This document shows, one piece after another, positions 35,609 through 41,788 of a DNA stretch of 41,788 bases. The DNA is from Acidobacteriota bacterium (GTDB lineage: Bacteria > Acidobacteriota > Vicinamibacteria > Vicinamibacterales > UBA2999): contig JABFSA010000123.1 in assembly GCA_013140775.1 (NCBI GenBank), forward strand, positions 1-41,788, read 5' to 3'. The notes under the pieces were generated by a model. It was not told the DNA's origin and did not search any database. It was given only the letters and a program-made list of their open reading frames with translations. How positions within the stretch are numbered: position 1 is the first letter of the stretch; every line of letters starts with the position of its first letter. The position numbers and the translations under genes were made by a program.

Positions 35609-36664
35609 GTGCGCATTCTTGTATACGAGTTCGTGACCGGCGGAGGGTGTGTGGGGAGTTGCGTACCGGCGTCACTCGCACGCGAGGGCCTCGCCATGCG
35701 GACCGCGCTTGTGTCGGATCTGGCGTCGATCAAACGCCATCAGATCGTCGCAACAACCGATCACCGCTTTCGCCGTGCGGTGCCGTCCGGGGTCGAGCAG
35801 GTGGTCATCGATTCCGCGAAGCCGGTACCGTTCAAGTTGCTTCTTGAACGCGTCGATGCCGTCTGGGTCATCGCTCCGGAGACGAATCGATGTCTCGATC
35901 GACTCGTCGCGCGCGTCGAGAAGAGTGGAAAGCAGGTTCTTGGATCGCGTGCGACTGTCATCGCTCGTGCGTCAGACAAGGGAATGTATCCTCACCGGCT
36001 TGCGCGTATTGGTGTGCGGCATCCCGAGACTGTATTGCTGACATCGATGACGGAGGCGCGCGCAACGGCGCGGCGGCTCGGCTATCCAGTCGTTGTCAAG
36101 CCTCGCCGTGGCGCTGGCGGTCGCGGGGTGTACATCGCGCGCGATGCGCGCGAGTTGCAGCGTGCATTGCACGAGATTCAGCAGGTGCAGTCCCTCAACG
36201 CCGCGTTCCTCGTCAGCAATGGATTCGCCCAGGAGTTCGTGATGCAGCGCTACATCACAGGTACTCCGGCCAGCGTGTCGCTGCTTGCAAACGGTCATGA
36301 GGCGGTCGCACTCGCGGTGAATGCGCAGCGGCTCAAAGTGTCAACCGACGTGTCGTATCGCGGTGGACGCACACCACTCGAGCATCCGCTCACGATGGCG
36401 GCGGTTGACGCGGCTCTCCGCGCGTGCGCGGCCTTTCCCGGCCTGCGCGGCTACGTGGGTGTCGATCTGGTGTTGGGTGACGATGGCCCCGTGGTGATCG
36501 AGGTGAATCCCCGCGTGACGACCGCTTACCTCGGGGTGCGGGCGGTGCTCGACGAGAATGTTGCGCAACTGGCGATAGACGCATGCCGTGGCGATCTGCC
36601 TCCTCAGCCCATCACACGTCGGCGAGTACGCTTCACGGCATCGGGTTTGGTGGCCGCCGCATGA
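35609..36664 (+). CDS. ATP-grasp ligase, MfnD-like (methanofuran-type cofactor synthesis)
   Basis: 351 residues from the GTG at 35609, chosen because the family N-terminus (RILVYEFVTGGG) begins there; upstream codons look non-coding. ATP-grasp features are VVVKPRRGAGGRG and the Mg-binding end VIEVNPRVTTAY. It is the first gene of the operon with mch. In archaea, MfnD joins tyramine and glutamate in methanofuran synthesis, and methylotroph H4MPT clusters carry a related ATP-grasp gene. Ligation of glutamate to a tyrosine/tyramine part of a methylofuran is therefore likely but inferred. The stop overlaps the next start (ATGA). Confidence 0.82.
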   Translation: MRILVYEFVTGGGCVGSCVPASLAREGLAMRTALVSDLASIKRHQIVATTDHRFRRAVPSGVEQVVIDSAKPVPFKLLLERVDAVWVIAPETNRCLDRLVARVEKSGKQVLGSRATVIARASDKGMYPHRLARIGVRHPETVLLTSMTEARATARRLGYPVVVKPRRGAGGRGVYIARDARELQRALHEIQQVQSLNAAFLVSNGFAQEFVMQRYITGTPASVSLLANGHEAVALAVNAQRLKVSTDVSYRGGRTPLEHPLTMAAVDAALRACAAFPGLRGYVGVDLVLGDDGPVVIEVNPRVTTAYLGVRAVLDENVAQLAIDACRGDLPPQPITRRRVRFTASGLVAAA

Positions 36665-37740
36665 CGACGTCAATCATCGGATGGGACATCGGCGGCGCCA
36701 ACATCAAGGCTGCGCGAATCTCAGAGGGACAATCGCGTCCCGTGATGCACGAGCGCGCGTTCCCCCTGTGGCGTGAGCCCGCGCGGTTGTCATCGGTGCT
36801 CGTGGATGTTGCCGAGGTCCTGGGCTCCGCACAGATGATGGCCATCACGATGACGGCGGAGCTGGCGGACTGCTTCGCGAACAAGCGCGAGGGTGTTGCG
36901 AGCGTGCTCGATGCATTGGAGGCCGCGTTTCCAGACGTGGAGTCCTGGGTGTACGGGACCGACGACAGATTCAGGTCGGTGGATGAGGCGCGACGCCATC
37001 CCTATAAGATTGCGGCCGCGAACTGGATGGCTGGCGCCACGTTCGTGGCGCAGACGTTTCCAGATGCGCTCTTTCTCGATGTGGGCAGCACCACCAGCGA
37101 TATCATCCCGATCGTCGGCGGGCGGGTCGTGGCTCGTGGCCGAACCGACCCTGGGCGATTGCGGAGCGGCGAGCTCGTCTATACGGGTGCACTTCGGACG
37201 CCGATTGCCGCGATTGTGCGCACCGTGCCGTTTCGGGGCCGTCGATGTCGTGTCGCGGCGGAGTATTTTGCGTCGAGTGCTGATGTGCATCGATGGCTCG
37301 GGTGCATCGGTGAGGACGAGTACACCTGCGATACCCCTGATGGACGCGGCCGCAGTCGCAGTGAAGCAGGCGCTCGGCTCGCGCGAATGGTCTGTGCCGA
37401 CTTCGACAGGCTCGGAGACGAGCGCGTGACCGCCATCGCTGAGCACGTCTCTGGAGCGCAGGTGCGCCAGATCGCGTCTGGTCTTTGGCAGGTGGTGCGT
37501 CGTCTTGGTCCTCGATGTCCGAAAATGGCCGTCATCGCCGGACTGGGAAAGTTTCTGGCGAGGGCTGCCGCGGATGCTGTTGGCCTCGAGGTGACGGATC
37601 TTGCGGACGCGATGGGTCCGGACGCAGCGCGGGCGACGCCGGCCGCGGCCGTCGCGTATCTTTTGAACTGCAGGCGTGAATCGCCTGCGGAGTCACGGCC
37701 TGATCGCATGACTCCGGCTCCCACTGGTGCCCTCACGTGA
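36661..37740 (+). CDS. H4MPT-linked C1 pathway protein (TIGR03123 family, MfnF-like)
   Basis: 359 residues from the ATG at 36661, which overlaps the upstream stop. Two sugar-kinase/hydantoinase-like nucleotide-binding motifs are visible, IIGWDIGGANIKAARI at the N-terminus and LFLDVGSTTSDIIPI near residue 140. This is the one-carbon-linked family found in methylotrophs and methanogens, homologous to MfnF, which couples the furan and the glutamyl-tyramine part of methanofuran. The function here is inferred from family and position. It ends in a GTGA overlap with mch. Confidence 0.87.
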   Translation: MTTSIIGWDIGGANIKAARISEGQSRPVMHERAFPLWREPARLSSVLVDVAEVLGSAQMMAITMTAELADCFANKREGVASVLDALEAAFPDVESWVYGTDDRFRSVDEARRHPYKIAAANWMAGATFVAQTFPDALFLDVGSTTSDIIPIVGGRVVARGRTDPGRLRSGELVYTGALRTPIAAIVRTVPFRGRRCRVAAEYFASSADVHRWLGCIGEDEYTCDTPDGRGRSRSEAGARLARMVCADFDRLGDERVTAIAEHVSGAQVRQIASGLWQVVRRLGPRCPKMAVIAGLGKFLARAAADAVGLEVTDLADAMGPDAARATPAAAVAYLLNCRRESPAESRPDRMTPAPTGALT

Positions 37741-38696
37741 TCACGAATCTTGGAATGAACGAGCGCGCGTGGACGCTCGTCGATCAATCGGTCGCCGACG
37801 CTCCTGCGCTTGGCATCAACGTGCGCACGCTCGCGGGAGGCGCGCGCATTCTTGACGCCGGGATCTCAACGCCAGGTGGTCTGGCCGCGGGCCGGACGCT
37901 CGCGGAGATCTGCATGGGAGGCCTCGGCCATGTCTCGTTCGTGCCGGTGGCGGTTGGCGCGGACACGTGGTCTGGTGTTCACGTCTGGACCGATCATCCC
38001 GCGGCGTCGTGCATGGCGTCGCAGTATGCCGGCTGGATCATCAATCCAGAGGGATTCTTCGCGATGGGATCGGGCCCCATTCGCGCGAAAGCCCGCGTGG
38101 AACGGGAGCTCTTTGCGAAGCTCGGCTACGCCGAGGACGCCACTCGTGGCGTGCTCGTCCTGGAGGGGCGAACTCTTCCTACAGACGAGGTCGCGGAGTG
38201 GGTGGCGGAAAAGGCAGGCCTTGCCGTGAGCGAGGTGGCATTCGTTGTCGCGCCGACAGCGAGCGTCGCCGGCGGCGTGCAGATTGTCGCGCGTGTGATC
38301 GAAACCGGCTTGCACAAAATGGACACGCTCGGTTTCGACGTCACTCGGGTCGTGAGCGCGATCGGCACGGCGCCGATCCCCCCGATCGCGAAGAACGATC
38401 TGAGGGCGATTGGTCGTACGAACGACTGCATCCTCTATGGAGGGCAGGCGCGCTTTCACATCGACGCGTCCGACGACGAGCTGGCCGCGCTCGCGGAACG
38501 GCTCCCGGCATCGACGTCACCGGACTACGGGACGCCGTTTCGGGAGATCTTCAAGCGGTACGACAACGATTTCTACAAGATCGATCCCCTGCTGTTCAGT
38601 CCGGCAGAAGTCTGGCTGACCAGCGCCACGAGCGGCCGGACGTTTCATGCCGGACGACTTAACGGCGAAGTATTGCGGGCGTCGCTCTTCGACTAA
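37737..38696 (+). CDS. mch: Methenyl-tetrahydromethanopterin cyclohydrolase (Mch)
   Basis: 319 residues, the usual Mch length. The GTG start overlaps the upstream stop (GTGA). Conserved Mch blocks include LDAGISTPGGLAAGRTLAEIC, GVHVWTDHPAASCMASQYAGW, GSGPIRAKA, IGTAPIPPIAKNDLRAIGRTND, and SPDYGTPFREIFKRYDNDFY. The enzyme interconverts methenyl-H4MPT and formyl-H4MPT, the step next to the formyltransferase FhcD encoded at 14992. Its presence with cofactor-synthesis genes is strong evidence for a working H4MPT C1 branch. Confidence 0.97.
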   Translation: MITNLGMNERAWTLVDQSVADAPALGINVRTLAGGARILDAGISTPGGLAAGRTLAEICMGGLGHVSFVPVAVGADTWSGVHVWTDHPAASCMASQYAGWIINPEGFFAMGSGPIRAKARVERELFAKLGYAEDATRGVLVLEGRTLPTDEVAEWVAEKAGLAVSEVAFVVAPTASVAGGVQIVARVIETGLHKMDTLGFDVTRVVSAIGTAPIPPIAKNDLRAIGRTNDCILYGGQARFHIDASDDELAALAERLPASTSPDYGTPFREIFKRYDNDFYKIDPLLFSPAEVWLTSATSGRTFHAGRLNGEVLRASLFD

Positions 38697-38717
38697 TGGA
38701 TCGCCGCTTCGACTGTC

Positions 38718-38741
38718 GTAGTGTCCGGCTTTAGCCGGACC
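38718..38741. repeat. REP-like palindrome, copy 3
   Basis: GTAGTGTCCGGCTTTAGCC followed by GGACC: 8-bp arms around TT, in the 51-base gap between mch and the next ligase gene. Same element as the two copies after fhcD. In an operon it could cause partial termination or mRNA processing. Confidence 0.85.
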
Positions 38742-38747
38742 TGAGCC

Positions 38748-39686
38748 ATGAACATCGTCATTCTCAGTTCCCACACCGGTTGGCAGACCGACGAACTGCT
38801 TCGAGCGATGGGTGAACGCGGCCACGTCGGCTGCGTGCTCCCCTATGAGGGGCTCGTGGCGCGGGTCGGCAGACACTCGACTGGTGCGTTGAGTCACTTG
38901 TCGAGCGCCCGCACATCGATTCTCGATGCCGACGCCGTGCTGGCACGCATCATTCCAACGGGTTCGCTCGAGCAGATCATCTACCGCGTGGATGCGCTGC
39001 ATTGGGTCGAGGACCGCGGTGTCCCGGTGATGAACTCGCCGAGGACGATCGAGCGCTGCGTGGATAAGTTCTACACGACCGCACTACTGCAGGAGGCGGG
39101 TATTCCGGTGCCGGAGACCGTCGTGTGCGAGGGTGCTGCGGCGGCACTCGACGCGTGTCGCGCGATGGGCGACGCGATCGTCAAACCGATTTTCGGGTCG
39201 CTCGGGCGCGGCATGATTCGAGTGACCGACCCCGAGGTGGCCCTTCGCGTCGTGGAGCCGCTTGAGCAAGTGAGCAGCGTCTTCTACGTGCAGCGGACGA
39301 TCGACCACGGTGGCCGCGATGTACGTGTCTTCATTGTGGGTGGCCGGGTGGTCGGCGCAATCGAACGCATCGCGCCAGCAGGTGAGTGGCGTACGAACGT
39401 CGCACGGGGCGGTGCGGTCAAAGCGATCGACCTGCTGCCAGCGTGGGCCGAGATGGCGCTGTCGGCGGCGGCGGTGGTTGGCGCGGACTACGCGGGCGTG
39501 GATGTCCTGCAGTCGCGCGATGGCGAGGTGTTCGTCCTGGAGGTCAACGGGATTCCCGGGTGGAAGGGTCTCCAGCAGGCGACCGGGATCGATGTCGCCG
39601 GTACGATCGTGGAGCATCTGATCGAACGCGTGCGAAACACGCGACAGGCATCCGGTCTCTCCGGCGTTACGGAACAACGAGCATGA
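38748..39686 (+). CDS. RimK/MptN-like ATP-grasp ligase of the H4MPT gene cluster
   Basis: 312 residues. The RimK-type ATP-grasp fold is clear: an N-terminal domain (MNIVILSSHTGWQTDEL), then NSPRTIERCVDKFYTTALLQ, VKPIFGSLGRGM (ATP loop), HGGRDVRVFIVGG, and the metal-binding VFVLEVNGIPGWKGLQ. MptN adds glutamate to H4MPT, and methylotroph clusters carry a homologue (Orf17). Probable role: addition of glutamate to H4MPT or to methylofuran. Ends in an ATGA overlap with the next gene. No obvious ribosome binding site separates it from the REP palindrome 7 bases upstream. Confidence 0.9.
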   Translation: MNIVILSSHTGWQTDELLRAMGERGHVGCVLPYEGLVARVGRHSTGALSHLSSARTSILDADAVLARIIPTGSLEQIIYRVDALHWVEDRGVPVMNSPRTIERCVDKFYTTALLQEAGIPVPETVVCEGAAAALDACRAMGDAIVKPIFGSLGRGMIRVTDPEVALRVVEPLEQVSSVFYVQRTIDHGGRDVRVFIVGGRVVGAIERIAPAGEWRTNVARGGAVKAIDLLPAWAEMALSAAAVVGADYAGVDVLQSRDGEVFVLEVNGIPGWKGLQQATGIDVAGTIVEHLIERVRNTRQASGLSGVTEQRA

Positions 39687-40663
39687 CGCACGTTCAGGCC
39701 GGCGACGTGGCGCAGTCGCTCGTGTCCTCGACCGACGTGATGGTGGCCGCGCAGCTTGCATGTCTGCTGGAGGTGAGTGCGCCGAAACCTGGAAATGTGT
39801 CGCCGGGCCGACATTTCAGCGACACGCGCTACGAAGATTTTCTGGCGAGTGCCGCAGCGCTTGGCGCGCCACTCGCGAACGCGGCCGGGCAGTCGCTGGG
39901 TCTCACCGTGCGGCTCGCGATAGAAGCGACGAGGCGCTGGGTGAGCGGCAACACGAACCTCGGAATCGTGCTGTTGCTCGCGCCGCTGGCCCGCGCGGCG
40001 CTTCGCGACTCAGGCGCTCGGGAGTCGGGGCTCGTCGAATCCCGAATCCCGAATCCCGAATCCCTAGCCCCGGACCGCTTGCGGGCCGCCTTGCGCCAGG
40101 TGCTCGATGAGACGACGACCGAAGACGCCCGCGACGTCTACGCGGCCATCCGCATGGCCTCTCCGGGTGGCCTGGGCGACGCCGAGACACAGGACGTTGC
40201 CGGCGAGCCCGACGTGACGCTGCTCGAGGCCATGCGTCTGGCCGCGCATCGAGACGGTATCGCGCGTGAATACGAAACGGCGTTCGAGGTGACGTTCGGG
40301 ATTGGCGTGCCAGCGCTCCAGCATGCACGTGCTGACGGGCTGCCGTGGGACGATGCGGTTGTTGAAACGTTTCTGACGATGCTTGCGGCCAACATCGATA
40401 CGCACGTGGTCCGGCGTGCCGGGGTTGCTGTCGCGGCGAACGTGCTGGAACGCGCAAGGTACGTCATCGGGTGTGGAGGCGTCCGCACCGAGGCGGGACG
40501 GCGTGCGCTAGAGGAGATGGATCGCGCGATTCGCGACACTGGAAACGCTGGCAACCCTGGAACGACGGCGGACCTCACCGCGGCCGCGATCTTTGTATTC
40601 GTCCTGTGCGGTGGCTGGAGCAGGGAACGTGACGCCGAGCGTGTCAGACGGGAGAAACGGTAA
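39683..40663 (+). CDS. CitG-like (triphosphoribosyl-dephospho-CoA synthase family) protein of H4MPT cluster
   Basis: 326 residues. The ATG at 39683 overlaps the upstream stop; the longer frame from 39386 runs antisense-like through the ligase gene and is rejected. Family motifs are PKPGNVSPGRHF, NTNLGIVLLLAPLA, SPGGLGDAETQDV and NPGTTADLTAAAIF. The family includes CitG, but the methylotroph and methanogen branch (Orf5-like) acts in the H4MPT/methanofuran pathway, exact reaction not proven. A 7-bp tandem repeat at 40037-40064 lies in the coding sequence (ESRIPNPES) in a loop that looks like an insertion. The stop overlaps the next start by one base (TAATG). Confidence 0.88.
   Translation: MTHVQAGDVAQSLVSSTDVMVAAQLACLLEVSAPKPGNVSPGRHFSDTRYEDFLASAAALGAPLANAAGQSLGLTVRLAIEATRRWVSGNTNLGIVLLLAPLARAALRDSGARESGLVESRIPNPESLAPDRLRAALRQVLDETTTEDARDVYAAIRMASPGGLGDAETQDVAGEPDVTLLEAMRLAAHRDGIAREYETAFEVTFGIGVPALQHARADGLPWDDAVVETFLTMLAANIDTHVVRRAGVAVAANVLERARYVIGCGGVRTEAGRRALEEMDRAIRDTGNAGNPGTTADLTAAAIFVFVLCGGWSRERDAERVRREKR
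40037..40064 (+). repeat. Tandem repeat GAATCCC x4 within a coding sequence
   Basis: Four perfect 7-bp units. Gain or loss of one unit would shift the reading frame. GGGGCT (40027-40032) and AGCCCC (40066-40071) flank it and could pair. Such GAATCCC arrays are usually seen between genes. Confidence 0.9.
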
Positions 40664-41166
40664 TGCAGCCGCGGGGTGATTTCCGGGTTTCGGTCGAGAA
40701 GGACTATCTCGTATTCGCGTCGGCGCATTTCATTACGATGTCGGGCCATCGGTGCGAAGGGCTGCACGGCCATAACTATCGTGCGCGCGTGACGATCGAG
40801 GGCGCCCTCAACGAGGAAAACTGGTTCGTGTTCGATTTCGTCGAGATCAAGCGGATCATGCGCACGTTGTGCGACGAGATCGACCACCTGGTGCTGCTGC
40901 CAACGAAGAGCTCGAGGATTCAGGTGGTGGAGGACGGCGAACGCGTGACGGTGGCGGTCGATGGCCAGCCACGATATGTCTTTCCCCGGCGCGACTGCGC
41001 CCTTCTGCCTATTCCAAACACGACAGTCGAAATGCTCGCGCAGCTTCTGACCGAGCGCCTGCGCGCCCAGTTCGATGCCACTGGCGTGCAGGGCATGACG
41101 GCCATCGAGATGGAAGTCGAGGAAAACTTCGGGCAGTCGGCAACCTACCGGCTGTCGCTGGTGTGA
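40663..41166 (+). CDS. 6-pyruvoyltetrahydropterin synthase (PTPS/QueD) family protein
   Basis: 167 residues, starting in a TAATG overlap. The zinc-binding and catalytic motifs are present: ASAHF (first His), then HRCEGLHGHNY with Cys in the canonical CxxxHGH place and both ligand histidines, and a C-terminal EMEVEENFGQSATY containing the conserved glutamate. The family makes 6-pyruvoyl-H4-pterin, or acts as QueD or as a side-chain-removing enzyme in folate synthesis. In this operon a role in making the pterin part of H4MPT is the best inference; QueD in queuosine synthesis is the alternative, but no other que gene is near. Confidence 0.88.
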   Translation: MQPRGDFRVSVEKDYLVFASAHFITMSGHRCEGLHGHNYRARVTIEGALNEENWFVFDFVEIKRIMRTLCDEIDHLVLLPTKSSRIQVVEDGERVTVAVDGQPRYVFPRRDCALLPIPNTTVEMLAQLLTERLRAQFDATGVQGMTAIEMEVEENFGQSATYRLSLV

Positions 41167-41788
41167 CGGAGGCGGCGCAGATCCGCTGCTTGAATGCGGC
41201 CATCGTGAAGCGCCGTGGCGACGAGTGCGCCGTCACACCCGGCCTCGGCCAGCCGCACCAGGTCTTCAGGTCCCCGAACGCCTCCACCGGCAACAAGCAT
41301 CGTGCCCGGCGCCGCTCGTCGGACTCTCGCGATCGTGTCGAGGTCGAGTCCCTTCGAGCTTCCGACGCGGGCCAGGTCAAGGACGATCAGCGCGCCCACG
41401 CCTGCAGCGCCGGCGCGCTCAGCCAGGCCGACCGCGTCAATCGGTGGCCCAGGCAGCCGCGGAGACAGCGGCACACCATTCTGAAGGTCGAGGCTGAACG
41501 CCACGCGCTCGCCGCCGAGTTCGTCACAAATTGCCGACAGCGTGTCGAACGAGTCGAGCGTTTCGAGTCCGACAACCACCCTCTCGCTGCCACGTATGAG
41601 CGCCTTGCGTGCGTTGACCAACGTCGATATTCCAGCGTCCAACCAGAGAGGAGCGACGCCCGCCAACTGCGTGAGGATGTCCCCTTGCGCAGAATTCACG
41701 GTGGCCGCGCCGGATACGTCGGTGTCGCATCGCTGGGAGCTGGCGATGGCATCAAGATCCGCCGCATACAGCTCGGTGATGCCCAGAC
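41145..41788 (-). CDS. HisA/HisF-like protein of H4MPT gene clusters (5' end beyond window)
   Basis: The reading frame is open to the right edge; the residues upstream of the internal GTG at 41699 (LYAADLDAIASS) clearly belong to the protein, so the start lies outside. TIM-barrel phosphate-binding motifs are visible (LWLDAGIST, VAGGGVRGPEDL, GALVATALHDG). It matches the HisA-related family found in methanogens and methylotrophs near H4MPT genes, whose reaction is not known, rather than genuine HisA. It converges on the PTPS gene with 22 bases of overlap at their ends. Confidence 0.85.
   Translation of the reverse strand, partial: LGITELYAADLDAIASSQRCDTDVSGAATVNSAQGDILTQLAGVAPLWLDAGISTLVNARKALIRGSERVVVGLETLDSFDTLSAICDELGGERVAFSLDLQNGVPLSPRLPGPPIDAVGLAERAGAAGVGALIVLDLARVGSSKGLDLDTIARVRRAAPGTMLVAGGGVRGPEDLVRLAEAGCDGALVATALHDGRIQAADLRRLRHTSDSR

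Noticed and set aside
39683..40663. Annotation as CitG of citrate lyase
   Set aside because: No citrate lyase genes are nearby; the operon is H4MPT-related, and this family has a C1-linked branch.
41145..41788. Annotation as histidine biosynthesis HisA
   Set aside because: No his genes adjoin and the sequence fits the HisA-related family of H4MPT clusters better.
1..41788. CRISPR arrays, tRNA or rRNA genes, transposases
   Set aside because: No regularly spaced repeats, no tRNA-like cloverleaf or rRNA sequence and no transposase-like protein were seen.

Overview
The window is GC-rich, gene-dense DNA from a Gram-negative bacterium, most probably an Acidobacteriota of the Vicinamibacteria type. 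Three features point that way: paired Planctomycete-style cytochrome (PSD1/DUF1553) and DUF1501 genes, an Oar-like TonB-dependent receptor with a carboxypeptidase-regulatory-like N-terminus, and many small secreted proteins of families common in that group. The assignment is inferred from gene content only; there is no rRNA or other marker gene.

Region 1 (1-13006) holds two near-copies of a PSD1-cytochrome plus DUF1501 cassette on either side of a large TonB receptor. It is followed by secreted proteins (13010-14822). Region 2 (14992-16600) starts with an unmistakable formylmethanofuran:tetrahydromethanopterin formyltransferase (Ftr/FhcD), followed by about 430 bp of non-coding DNA full of palindromes. 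Region 3 (16627-20234) holds a TPR-plus-TIR-like protein, a lipoprotein-like alpha/beta hydrolase and an odd response-regulator receiver protein. Region 4 (20298-35354) is a mixed housekeeping and envelope region: cupin, Tat-type amidase, DUF6152 protein, DUF5916 outer-membrane protein, VOC proteins, rhodanese, DUF167, GNAT, CDP-alcohol phosphatidyltransferase, methyltransferases, membrane proteins and a PEP-CTERM protein.

Region 5 (35609-41788) is the most coherent part: an operon with several start/stop overlaps that encodes methenyl-H4MPT cyclohydrolase (Mch) and companion proteins. These are an MfnD-like ATP-grasp ligase, a TIGR03123/MfnF-like protein, a RimK/MptN-like ATP-grasp ligase, a CitG-like protein and a 6-pyruvoyltetrahydropterin-synthase-like protein; a HisA-like gene converges on its end. 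Together with FhcD this indicates the archaeal-type C1 pathway (formaldehyde or formate oxidation/reduction on tetrahydromethanopterin and a methanofuran analogue), with cofactor synthesis genes next to mch. FhcABC, Fae and MtdB are not in the window, so completeness cannot be judged.

Several repeat families occur between genes. A 24-bp REP-like palindrome lies beside both C1 loci. A roughly 70-bp element occurs in opposite orientation at 4872 and 34291. A roughly 245-bp imperfect palindrome follows fhcD. A 7-bp tandem repeat lies inside the CitG-like gene. No tRNA, rRNA, CRISPR array or transposase was seen.
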